From Miscanthus floridulus (taxonomy: Eukaryota > Streptophyta > Magnoliopsida > Poales > Poaceae): a DNA stretch of 64,000 nt. Where the stretch lies: NCBI RefSeq assembly GCF_019320115.1, contig NC_089598.1, forward strand, positions 24,954,564-25,018,563. The letters run 5' to 3'. Positions 43,653 to 54,554 of this stretch are shown here, one piece after another. Every line of letters starts with the position of its first letter. Position 1 is the first letter of the stretch. The translations under genes and the position numbers were made by a program. The notes beneath the pieces are model-generated. The model was not told where the DNA came from. It made no database searches and saw nothing but the letters and a program-made list of their open reading frames with translations.

Positions 43653-44344
43653 TCAAGATCCCTCCACCAGAGTCTACCAAGCCTATGATCAAAGATGGTG
43701 TGTTTGAAGAACCACCAAAAGCTCCACCATCCAAGCAAGTTTGGGTTCCCAAACCGAACCACTTTCGGAACTCACTCGATACTCTACCCAACATCTCTAG
43801 TGCACCCCTTCCTAAAGCCAAAAAGCCTCAGAGAGTGAACCACATCCACAAGAGAGTGAGTCAACCACCACCCAAGAGAGAGGTGAGGTACCACTGTGAC
43901 TATTGCCATAGAGATGGTCATTTGGCTGAGTTTTGCTTTAGGAGGAAGAGAGATGAGCGGCGCGAGTACGAGTTGAACAACCGGAACATGTACCGTCCTC
44001 CCCATGGCGTACATGTACCGCCTATTCAGAGGCACAGTGTTAGGCCTAGAGGTGCAATGCCTCAAGGTGCTAGGCCTCAGGTGGCGAGACCACATGGTGG
44101 TCGTGCCCGGCGTGGCCCAAGTCATGATCTATATGACTCTAGACCTCGCGACGGTGGCTTTCAGTCCCACACTCCTAGCGGACCACATTTTCCCCCACAT
44201 GGTGATCGCTTCTCTCCAATGGGACATGGCATGTATGGTGTTTTTCCTAACACTTTTCCAGGGCAAATGACTCAACACTGGTATTCTCCTCATTTCACTA
44301 ACCCCAGTGTTGTGCCATTTGCTCACCCCCTGTCTTTCTATTGA
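43649..44344 (+). pseudogene. Sirevirus-like gag, C-terminal part in a shifted frame
   Basis: Continues from the upstream ORF after a one-base shift at about 43645 (IKIPPPESTKPMIKDG). Carries a second CCHC knuckle (CDYCHRDGHLAEFC) and an Arg/Pro/Gly-rich tail. It ends at TGA 44342-44344, which overlaps the ATG of the pol frame (TGATG). Confidence 0.8.
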
Positions 44345-47300
44345 TGCAGAGCGAAGGCCTGGAGAACACGTGGCTTGTTGATTCCGGCTGTTCGCACCAC
44401 ATGACCAGAAGTTCCCAATGGTTCTCCAGCCTCGACCCCATGCAATACAAGGAGTACATCACATTTGGGGACAATAGCAAAGGTAAGGTGCTGTCTCGTG
44501 GGACCATTTGGGTCAATGAGTCTTTTATCTTGAAGGACGTTGCTTTGGTTTCAAGTCTGCATTTCAATTTGCTCTCTGTTTCGCAACTCCTTCAAGATGG
44601 GTTTGAGGTGCGCTTTAAGACTGGACTTTCTCGTGTGCTCGATTCTCAGGGACATCTAGTTTGTCAGATCGTTCCTTTTGGCCGAGTTTTCAGAGCTGAT
44701 TTCTCTCAGTCTTTCGGTTCTTCTCGCTGTTTGGTTGCTGGATCTTCTTCTGATTTGTGGAAGTGGCATAGGAGACTTGGTCACTTGAGCTTCGATCTCC
44801 TAGTGAGGTTGAGTTCTCTTGACATGATTCGAGGATTGCCCAAACTTAAGTTTGAGAAGGATCTGGTATGCCATCCCTGTCGCCACGGGAAGATGGTGGC
44901 TGCTTCCCATCCTCCAGTGACTCAGGTCATGACCACGAGACCCGGTGAGCTACTCCATATGGACACTGTTGGTCCGGCTCGGGTTCGGTCAGAGGGAGGG
45001 AAGTGGTACGTTCTTGTGATCGTGGATGATTTTTCTCGCTATTCTTGGGTGTTTTTCATGGAGGGCAAGGACGAAGCGTTTTCTCATGCTCGTGACTTGA
45101 TCTTGAGGTTGCAAACTGAGTTACCAAAGAATGCCATACGAGCTATCCGTAGTGACAATGGCACTGAGTTCAAAAACTCATAGTTTGACACCTTATGTGC
45201 TTTGTTGGGTCTTGAACATCAGTTTTCTTTGCCCTATGTCCCTCAGCAGAATGGTGTTGTTGAGCGCAAAAATCGGACTTTGGTTGAAATGGCCAGGACG
45301 ATGCTCGATGAGCATAGGACTCCTAGGCGTTACTGGGCCGAAGCCATCAACACCGCCTGCCATGTTTCAAACCGCATTTTTCTTCGTGCTTTCTTAAAGA
45401 AGACATCCTACGAGTTGCGGTTTGGGCGTCCACCCAAGGTGAGTCATTTTCGAGTCTTCGGTTGCAGGTGCTTCATTCTTAAGCAAGGTAATCTTGACAA
45501 GTTTGAATCTAGATCTTCGGACGGTATATTTCTCGGTTATGCTTCTCATTCACATGCGTACCGTGTGCTTAATCTTGAGACTAACCATGTCGTGGAGACT
45601 TGTGAAGTCACCTTCGACGAAACCATGCCCTCTTCTATTTTGGTCTTTGAACGTGCAGGTGATGAAGAGATGGGTGATAGCATTTTCGTTGAGGATGACG
45701 ATGACGTCGATTGGGATGATCCCAAGCCATCTCAACCGGCTGCCCCGATCGAGCCAGCTTCGACCACTTCGGCTCACGGCCCCGAGCCCTCCACCTCTAC
45801 TTCATGGGGTCCGTGCGAGCCACTTCCTCAATCGACTGAGGAGGCCCCAGCTGTGGATGAGGGGGAGGCGACTTCATCTTTGGGTGCACCTCGACATATC
45901 CAGCGACGCCATCCTCCTCAGACCATGATCGGCGACATCGACGAAAGGGTAACGCGTTCCAAGTCTTATCAGATTTCCCATTTCGCTCATTCTGCTTTCG
46001 TAGCTTCTTTTGAGCCTCGAGATATTGGACACGCACTATCTAATACCGATTGGGTTAATGCTATGCACGAGGAGTTAGAGAACTTTGAGCGGAACCAAGT
46101 GTGGGTTTTAGTTCCACCTCCACCAGAGTGCCACCCCATAGGTACAAAGTGGGTTTACAAGAACAAGCAGAGTGAGGATGGGGTGGTGGTGAGAAACAAG
46201 GCGAGATTAGTGGCTCAGGGTTTTTGCCAAAAAGAGGGAATAGACTATGAAGAAACCTTTGCTCCTGTTGCCCGTCTAGAAGCCATTAGGATTCTTTTAG
46301 CATTTGCAGCTTCGAAAGGGTTCAAGCTGTATCAGATGGATATAAAGAGTGCCTTCTTGAATGGGTACATAGAGGAAGAGGTTTATGTGAGGCAACCCCC
46401 TGGCTTTGAAAATCCAAAGTACCCCAACCATGTTTTTAAACTCCACAAAGCCTTGTATGGTTTGAAACAAGCCCCGAGAGCCTGGTATGAGCGTTTAAAA
46501 GCTTTCTTGCTTGATAAGGGTTTTAGGATGGGTTCCGTAGAGAAGACTTTGTTCCTCCTCAAGCAAGGCACAGACATCCTTTTTGTTCAGATATACGTGG
46601 ATGATATAATCTTTGGTGGCTCTTCTCATGCTCTTGTTGCCAAGTTTTCAGATACTATGAGCAGGGAATTTGAGATGAGCATGATGGGCGAATTGACTTT
46701 CTTCCTCGGGCTGCAAATCAAGCAAACTCATGAGGGGATGTTCGTGCACCAAGGCAAGTACACCAAGGACGTGCTCAACAAATTTGATATGGGTGAGGCC
46801 AAGCCTCTTTCGACGCCCATGTCAACCACGACGGCCCTGGATGAGGACAAGGAGGGAGAAGCCGTGGACCAGAAGGAATACCGAAGCATGATTGGGTCCC
46901 TGCTGTACCTAATGGCGACGAGACCGGACATACAGTTCGCAGTCTGCTTGTGCGTGCGCTTTCAGTCTTCGCCGCGCATGTCTCATCGTCAAGCCATCAA
47001 GCGGATCCTTAGGTACCTTTGTTTCACACCCGAGTTTGGTCTTTGGTTTTCAGCCTCCTCCTCTCTTTCTCTTTGTGGGTATTCTGATGCGGATTATGCT
47101 GGTTGTCGTGTTGAGAGGAAGTCCACTTCGGGGACTTGTCAGTTTCTTGGATCTTCTCTTGTGTCTTGGTCTTCTCGCAAGCAGTCTAGCATCGCCCAAT
47201 CCACCACAGAAGCTGAGTATGTTGCTGCTGCTGCTTGTTGTTCCCAGTTGCTTTAGATGATAGCTACTCTGAGAGACTTTGGGTTAGAGTTTAGGTGAGT

Positions 47301-47538
47301 GCCTTTGTTTTGTGACAGCACCAGTGCCATAAGTGTAGCCAAAAACCCAGTCCTTCACTCAAAGACAAAGCACATAGAAGTTCGCTTTCACTTCTTGCGT
47401 GACCACTATGAGAAAGGTGATATCGATCTGCACCACATTGATACCCAAAACCAGCTCATAGATATCTTCACCAAACCACTTGACCAAGCCCAGTTTGCTC
47501 GCTTGCGAGGGGAGCTTGGAGTTTGTTTCCCTTTTTAG
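44345..47538 (+). pseudogene. Sirevirus-like pol: protease, integrase, RT, RNase H, with three in-frame stops
   Basis: One frame (44341-47538) interrupted by TAG 45181, TAG 47254 and TGA 47296. In order: aspartic protease (WLVDSGCSHHMT); GAG-pre-integrase (LWKWHRRLGHLSFDLLVR); integrase core (MDTVGPARVRS, then IRSDNGTEFKNS, then [20 protein letters not shown]); copia RT ([48 protein letters not shown] and the catalytic [10 protein letters not shown]); and RNase H ([20 protein letters not shown] and the C-terminal HIEVRFHFLRDHY). YVDD is intact. The first stop lies inside the integrase core and the others in RNase H. This is the replication polyprotein in live relatives. Confidence 0.9.
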
Positions 47539-49193
47539 AGGAGGGGAACTTTGGTTGTTGTATTCTAGTTTTGCTTTTCTTTGTAGTTTAGCCTTTGTTT
47601 TTGTTTTTATATCATTCTTGCATATCATATCATCATGTATCATATTGCATCCTGAGTTTCATCCTTATAGTAGCTAGATTGACACTATGCTCTTGTTGGG
47701 GATGTTATGGATATACAATGATGTGCTTCTGGCTTAGGCTCCTTTTGATCAATTGATACATGTTATGAGCTAAGCTTGTTTTCCAAACTGTGAACTTGAT
47801 TAAAACTTGTTGAAACATGAAATGTGTTCACCACTACTTGTGGCACTAGCATGTGTAGAATGTGTCGAGATCTTTTTCTTGCTTCATATATATGCTTCGT
47901 TGCTACGGCTCATACCTTGAGTTACACACTTGCTTGATAAACTTGAATTTGTGCTAAAACTTGAAAATCAAACTAAGTGATTTGAAAAGATTGGGATGGG
48001 TCTGTACTATCCTATGTCAGAGTATCGAGACAGCTCCAAATTGCACTTATTGGTGAACTTGAGCTCTGTAATGGATACCGAGATCATTGTCTTAAGCTTC
48101 TGATTGCCTTTGGCATAGGCTTGACATGGTTGCTAAGTCAGGTTTTGATGGCACAGATAACCTCCCGCACACACTTGTCTGACAAACTTTGGTAATAAGC
48201 TGCATAACTCTGATAAATTTCAATTGGTGTCTAAAATTTGATCAAACCACAAGTTTGTCTCATGACATGATGTGTGAACTTTGTTTGGGGTAGTTCACTT
48301 TGCATACATGTGTAGCACAAGGTCGATCTCCTGTCTATTTTTGCTATGTGCTCCTTTGGTGGTGAACCCTCTTTTAAAATTGCTCAAACTTGATCAAACT
48401 TGCTTAAATGCCATATTTCGTTTCATTTGGTCACCTTGAGCATTTGCTAGCACTTGTATGTGTTGCTATATATACATGACAGCATCCACTAGAGCATTCT
48501 TTCAATCTACTTGCTATAATCTTGAAGCTTCTGCATTCGCGCATTTCTGCATTCCTAGCTTGTTTTGAGGGGGAGTTGCAATTCTTGGGCTCTAGCTTGA
48601 TAAGTGCATATGTCAACAAGGGGGAGAAGTTTCCACACTCACAATGTCACCTAAAGTTAAGAGATATGCATTCATTTGAGAGAGATTCACCTAATGTTGA
48701 GAGATATGCATTCATTTGAGAGAGATTGCACTTGTTCAGGGGGAGTTGCATTTGAGGTGTTTTGCTAGATGTGTTGAGCCTTTGCCTCTTCTGGAGGGTC
48801 TAGCAGTTTTGCATTTGAGGTGTTTTGCTAGATGTGTTGAGCCTTTGCCTCTTCTGGAGGGTCTAGCAGTTTTGCATCTGAGGTGTTTTGCTAGATGTGT
48901 TGAGCCTTTGCCTCTTCTGGAGGGTCTAGCAGTTTTTTGGCTTTTCGAGCTTTGCTAGTGGCGTTGAGCCCGTTGCCTCTTCTTGAGGGCTAGTTTTGTT
49001 TTACTTGGTTGCGTCGAGCCGTTGCCCATGTCTTTGGGGACCAAGTTTTGCTCACTTTCAAATAACCCAGTTCTTGGCTTTTCTTTGGCTTTTGGTCATT
49101 TGGGTGAGTTCTTTCTTTTCTCTTCTTCTTCTTTTTCTTTTGCTCAAGCTGTTCGTGTATTGGTGTTGACAATGCACTCATCAAGGGGGAGAT
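47539..49193 (+). repeat. 3' non-coding region of the Sirevirus-like element, with tandem repeats and multiple PPT-like tracts
   Basis: No env-like ORF could be read. A 38-41-bp unit (gagatatgcattcatttgag) is duplicated at about 48648-48728. A 63-bp unit (gcatttgaggtgttttgcta, then gatgtgttgagcc) is present three times at 48748-48936. Because 63 is divisible by three it gives a 21-residue open frame without real coding evidence. Tracts of gggggag near 48568, 48617 and 48738, and the final aaggggga at 49185, resemble polypurine tracts. Confidence 0.75.
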
Positions 49194-51006
49194 TGCGAAC
49201 ACAAGGTTGACAAGTACCCTTGTGTGTTCGTTTTATGATGAGTGATTGTCAATGTGATCCACGAAGTAGGTTGAGTGGTGACTAACCCTACCATGGCGAA
49301 AGCTATATGTGCGACATGTCTTTTGGCTTGTGTTGTGCAGGTTGGAGCTCGGATACGGTGGTCGACGGCGAGGTGAAGGTCAAGGAGGACGTGCCGTGCC
49401 GATAGACCGGGAGCAGTGAAGGACGGATGTGAGGCTTGGACCGAGGGACCCAGAGGCCGGGTGACTAGCCGCGGTGGCTGACACTTGGGACATCGACAAG
49501 TGCAAGAAGACATGGAGTGACGGTGTTGACCGGGTCAAGACGGCGGACGCGTGAGTCAAGCGAGGCTCAGGAGGACTTGGTGGGCCGGCCAGTCGAGGAC
49601 GGCGGTGACACGCGTCGGATGGCGGGGGACGCGTATGGAGTACGCTACTCGCGGACGGTTTGATGGTTTGGACCTCAAAACCATTGGATGGACGGTTTAC
49701 GGGTTTGGGCCTCAAAACCCGGGCGGAGGTTCCGAGGAGGGACGGACGGCACGTGGCGGCATCGGGGAGTTCGCGTCGAGGCGAAGCTACCGATGAGAAG
49801 GCGCGGTGGCCGTCGGATCAAGATTACACCGGGTTGGACAACAACGCCCTTGGGCTTAGCAGTTCAACTCATTTGTATCCAGGGGCAAAACTAGGAATGT
49901 GTAATAGCCCTGTTAAATAGGATGAGGGAGCCCCCATCTCCCTCACCTCCTCCAGTTTTCATTTTCTCCTTTAGGGTTTCTTCCTCTAGTTTGCTTCCAT
50001 GTATGAGAGAGGTCCACAACTCAAATTGTGACTTGGTTTTGAAGGAATCGGTGGCCGTAACCACCGTATGCCCTCCGGGATTCATGATTTAGTTGTGTTC
50101 TTGATGTGATTTTGGTGTTCTTCACGAGCTCCTTTTCTCCCTTCTTGTTTCCCCTCTCGTTTCTTCGTTTTGGGATGGTTTTTGGTTCGTTCTTGTTGCC
50201 TTGGATCGATCAATGACATGAGTAGAAGCTTTCCACCGAAGGAAATCCACTAATTCCTCACGAGATCGCAGATCCGAGCAATTTAAGTTCTTGACCTATT
50301 TTTTGGCGGATTCTTCAATTCCTTCGATTCATGGAGTTAGAGTTTGTTTCGGGCCATGATCCTTTAGAGGTTACCTTTCTACTCGCTTGTGAACCCTTGT
50401 GCAAAGTTTCAAGTCATTTGGAGTTGATTTGATCAAGTTATGGCTTGATTTGATTTTTCTCGAGAAACTGCTCGTTCATACCGGACGCGTTCGATATGAT
50501 CTAGTACGTGTCCGATATTTCTCACTTTGGAGTTTTGAGCTGAAATTTGGTGGAGACCTTCCCTTGGTGTCTAAAGAGCTCTGGTTAAAATTTCATGATT
50601 TTTGGACACCATATGACGGGGTTTTGGATTTTTCTCTTTTGGTCAGCTTGCTGCTGAAAATACCGGACGTGTCCGAGATCATACCGGACGTGTCCGATAT
50701 AATACCGGACGTGTCCGATATAATACCGGACGTGTCCGATATAATACCGGACGTGTCCGATATTTGCAGGAGCAGTGCTGTTTTCTTTTGGGAGTTTGCT
50801 CGTTTGGGCTTCGATCTATGTTCCGTTTGCTCTGTGATGACCCGCTGTGTTTTGAGGGAGCATCCACCCTTCTCTAGGGTCGTGGTCATCAAGTCTTTCG
50901 TGTATGCTTTTTGGGGATTGATGTTGGGACAGTGGTCGAAGATTTCGAAAGAAATTTGAGGCTCCCATTCACCCCCCCCCCTCTGGTCGCCGTTTTTGGT
51001 CCTTCA
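49194..51006 (+). repeat. 3' LTR of the Sirevirus-like element
   Basis: 1813 bp. Nearly identical to the 5' LTR, including five palindromic ccggacgtgtccga units at about 50660-50763. A poly-C run near 50972 is longer than in the 5' LTR. Confidence 0.95.
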
Positions 51007-51340
51007 GTTTGCCATGAGGATTTCATTCGCTGGGATTCTGGGCAGGAGGATGAAACACCATGTTTAACCAGCTACCCGTACTTCCGCGAGAGTTTTTATG
51101 CGTGGAGTTTTCCCAGTTTCGAAGCTCCCATTTTAGGGCAACAATATCCTACTGTGCGTTGCTTGTTGGTGTTGACACGGAAGCGAGCCGAACACGATGG
51201 GGTAGAGGTAGTGTGTGTTGGGCGTGCTGCAGAAGACCAGAAATTTTGTTTTTCGAAACTCGAAAGTTCTGGCCTTCAATAGTGTCAAATAAATCCATTG
51301 AACGCTTGCCGGAGGAATCCTATTGGGATCCGAAATGCTG
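51007..51340. other. Original downstream flank of the cupin gene
   Basis: Begins with the second GTTTG and therefore continues the sequence that followed the cupin stop before the insertion. No gene is seen. Confidence 0.5.
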
Positions 51341-52520
51341 GGAGGTGGGCGTCTGTCCACCTGGATGTTTTTGTTTATTGGGCCCCGATGCTAGCCCAAT
51401 TACTACTCCTATCTGCTCACGAGTTTAAAAAAAAAATCGGTCATCTTGCCTCGTGGTCCTCTTCCTTCCCCACCGTGTCGCACCCCACACGCAGCTTACA
51501 CTGCCTAAGCACCGCGCTGTTGCCCGCAGATCCGCCAGCCACCAGCGCAACCGCGCCACCCCCCCACCTCGTCGCTGCTCTGACCCGGCATCGTGCCGCC
51601 CATGCTTGCTCCCCCGCCCCCTGGACCGCCGGACCGTCGAGGACCGCCGGCTCCTTGACTCGGGGTGAGAGCCGAGGACCGCCGGCTGCCATTCTTCTGA
51701 GATTCGTCCGTCACCTCCTTGAACTCGATGTGGGCGCTATCTTCTCCGCTCTTCGCCAAGATCCGCTCGCCGACCTAGCTCCGTTCCTCGCCCCGAGCTG
51801 CTGCCTTCGGTGAACTCCACACGCCGACGAGCCTCCATGCATTCGCCCAAGCAGCAAGGAGATCTTGCGCTGAAAGCGCATGTTGCAAGTGTATGTTTTA
51901 AGTGTTTCAGATGTTTTAGAGTTATGTTGGAATTGTTTTCATACGGATGTTGCAAAAGTGAATTGGGGTGTTACATATGTTGCAATGGTTGTACACGTAT
52001 GTTGCAAGCGTATGTTCCCAATATTTTATCTGTTTTTCGGACGTATGTTGCAAGTGTGTTTTATGTGGATGTTGCATATGTTTCACACATGTTGCAAGTG
52101 TTTTATCTGCTTGTTGCGTATGTTTGCAATGATTTTCAAGTGTTTTTAGGTGTTTTTGCAAGTGTTTCTAACGCATGTTTCAAGTGTTTCATCTGTCTTC
52201 TTTTGTATGTTGCAAATATTGCATCGGGATGTTTCAAAAGTAGATAATGCGTTGCACATGGGATGCGCATGGGGAGCGGAAGAGGGTGCGAGTGGTCCCG
52301 TGCAGGCGATGTCCGGGCGGGGCGGGCCCCCGCATGGGCGCGCAAAATGCAGGCGTGAGCGGCCGATGTCTGGGTAGCACGTGCCCCGTGTGGTTGCACG
52401 AAATGGGGCGCGGAAACAACTGCAGTCATGGGCGTCCATCTAGATGTTTGAGCGCTAGCAGTATCGTATTGGGATTTGGGGCGAGCAGAGCAGCAGACCA
52501 ATAACAACTAAGGTGACCTC
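51341..52520. repeat. Repetitive block with GC-rich part and degenerate 'atgttgcaagtgttt' repeats
   Basis: About 51440-51830 is GC-rich and exon-like, but no conserved domain is readable. About 51885-52235 holds at least ten degenerate copies of atgttgcaagtgttt at irregular spacing. gggcgtc.....atgttt occurs near both ends (51346 and 52433) in direct orientation. It looks like a DNA-transposon-derived segment, but no TIR or target duplication could be fixed. Confidence 0.45.
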
Positions 52521-52859
52521 AAATGTTGCAGAGACGGGAGAATAACAACAATTGGGGTTGGAAGTAATGCAAAGGGATAAAATGTAAAATGCATAAAAGT
52601 AAATTGATTTAATTGGTTAGATATTGACATTTTATCGCCCTTCAATTTATTTCTATTGGGTGGGAAGTACTACTACAAAATTGATTGTTATAGCATGGTA
52701 AAAAACGATGTCTACAGATAGTTTTCGCAGCCGCGTCTACCCAAGAGCAGTTGTCATTATTGACTGTCCTTCAAAATTAATTTCCATGAACGGTCAATAT
52801 TATAGACCGCCATTGAGAATATTTTCAACCGCTGTCGACGAAATACGTCCGGTAGTTTA
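52521..52859. other. AT-rich intergenic, possible MITE remnant
   Basis: No gene is supported. agtactactacaaaattga near 52665 recalls a CACTA terminus, but no partner was found. Confidence 0.35.
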
Positions 52860-53674
52860 CCAGGGGTATACCCATAGTAGTAGATAAATCGGTGGAGGTG
52901 CACGTGAGGGAACCAGATGGTGACACAGAACGCAAGAGACAACGATTAGGCTGGTTCAGGCCATCAGCTTGACGTAATACCCTACGTCCTGTATCTTTGT
53001 GGATTGTATTATGGGAGATTCAATGAAAACGAGGGGGGTCCCTACCCGCCTTATATAGCCCAGAGGTAGGGTTACAGATCGGTTGTTTCTATCCTGATCA
53101 GTTTACAAGATATGAATTACAGAGATTGCGGGATATTGCACATCTGAACATATTATCCTTGATCGCCAAGGATCTTTACGTAACCTTGCGAGGCATGCCA
53201 ACCTGTGCCATGCTCCGCGTGGCGTAGTCTTGCGGGTTGGGTATACCCATAGTAGTAGATAAATCAATGGAGATGCACGTGAGGGAACCGGATGGTGACA
53301 CAGAACGCAAGAGACAATGATCAGGCTAGTTCAGGCCGTCAGTTTGACGTAATACCCTACGTCCTGTATCTTTGTGGATTGTATTATGGGAGATTCAATG
53401 AAAACGAGGGGGTCCCTACCCGCCTTATATAGCCTGAAGGTAGGGTTACAGATCGGTTGTTTCTATCCTGATCGGTTTACAAGATATGAATTACAGAGAT
53501 TGCGGGATCTTGCACATCTGAACATATTATCCTTGATCGCCAAGGATCTTTACGTAACCTTGCGAGGCATGCCAACCTGTGCCATGCTCCGCGTGGCGTA
53601 GTCTTGCGGGTTGGGCCTCCCCTGGCGGCTCGGCCTATGTACAACCCTGTGGGTATCGGGGGCCATACCCCACA
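52860..53674 (-). repeat. Gypsy-type LTR (minus orientation) with a 375-bp internal tandem duplication
   Basis: Units 52866-53240 and 53241-53615 are about 95% identical by eye and abut exactly at gtatacccatagtagtag. Each contains a minus-strand TATA box (complement of cttatatagcc near 53059 and 53433) and ttcaggc...cctacgtcct motifs usual in gypsy LTRs. The right end, cataccccaca, abuts a polypurine-like tract on the minus strand (complement of gctagtcctcgagc), so this is the 3' LTR of a minus-strand element. The left end is approximate. Confidence 0.65.
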
Positions 53675-54554
53675 GCTAGTCCTCGAGCACCTTGTATTCG
53701 CTGAGCAATATCGTCTTGAGCTTGTCCGAGCAGTTGAGGCTAGCGTCCGAGCTGTTAAGGCCAGCATCCAAGCTGTTTGTCTGGGTGCCGAGCTCAAACT
53801 CACTTGAAAGCAAGGTTTGCCAGAAGAACATAAGGTGCTCAAGTAAAAAATTTTGAAACCTTCATCTTAGATGAAGTGTGCCCACTTAAGTTCTAGGCGG
53901 TGAAATTGACGCTTAGCATCCCTGACTTAGTCAGCGTGGAGGAACTTAGTCCCTTAGGAACGAAGAGAGATGCTTAGCATCAATGCATTAGGCAAAATTG
54001 GCTCTTAGAGCCGAAACAGGGATCTTGAACGATTACATTCTACGACTTAGTCGCTTTGTAGAAGATCAAGTCCAGAGATAAGCACATTCACCATGAGGTG
54101 AAGTGTGCCCACTTAGTCTCCGAGCCTAACAGTAGGCGAAGTAGTCACGTGGTGCTAGAGTCCAAAACAGTAGTCTTCAGGTGCCAAACCAGTCCCCAGC
54201 TTATCTAGAAACTAGTCCCCAGCTTAGCTGAAAAAAATCAGTATAGTCATCGCTAGATGACATGTACCCACGTAGTCCCCGAGACTGCTGGAAGAATGAG
54301 AAGAAATCTTGTAGCAGGATCAAAGAAGTTTAACGAAAGATTGTCGACATCATCTGCCATGTACTTATCAAGACCCCAAATGTGCTGCCCAAGATCAGTA
54401 CCCAGATCCGAACATGGAGTAACTTGATAGCACACCGAAGAGATGTAGCAAAATCCGACTACCAAGAGAGTCCCCAGCTTAGCTAGCAACTCTTGTACGA
54501 AGAATCCAAACATCAAGGAGTCCCCAGCTTAGCTGGCGATGCTTGCACGAAGAG
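53675..54554 (-). mobile_element. Internal region of the minus-strand gypsy element, part 1
   Basis: Carries repeated motifs such as agtccccagcttagctgg and gaagtgtgcccacttag and no recognisable gag or pol. It ends at AAGAG (54550-54554), the target duplication of the next insertion. The same motif style resumes at 58149. Confidence 0.55.

Larger units (their letters stand above)
39870..51006 (+). mobile_element. Full-length Sirevirus-like (Maximus/SIRE) Ty1/copia retrotransposon
   Basis: An 11.1-kb element with target duplication GTTTG (39865-39869 and 51007-51011). The LTRs are 1.81 kb, start TGCGAACACA, end TGGTCCTTCA and look about 99% identical where compared. The initiator tRNA-Met PBS (tggtatcagagcc) is at 41681-41693. 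Coding order is gag, protease, integrase, RT, RNase H, the copia order. Sirevirus traits: a long coiled-coil gag, clustered palindromes in the LTR, a long 3' non-coding region with several gggggag tracts, and a final PPT (aaggggga) before the 3' LTR. A few frameshifts and stops make this copy defective, yet the LTR similarity points to recent insertion. Confidence 0.93.

Noticed and set aside
48716..48958. 21-residue protein repeat (LHLRCFARCVEPLPLLEGLA)
   Set aside because: It is produced by a 63-bp DNA tandem repeat in the retroelement 3' region. A period divisible by three is enough to keep it open.
52640..52860. CACTA terminus suggested by actactacaaaa
   Set aside because: No matching inverted end or 3-bp duplication was found nearby.
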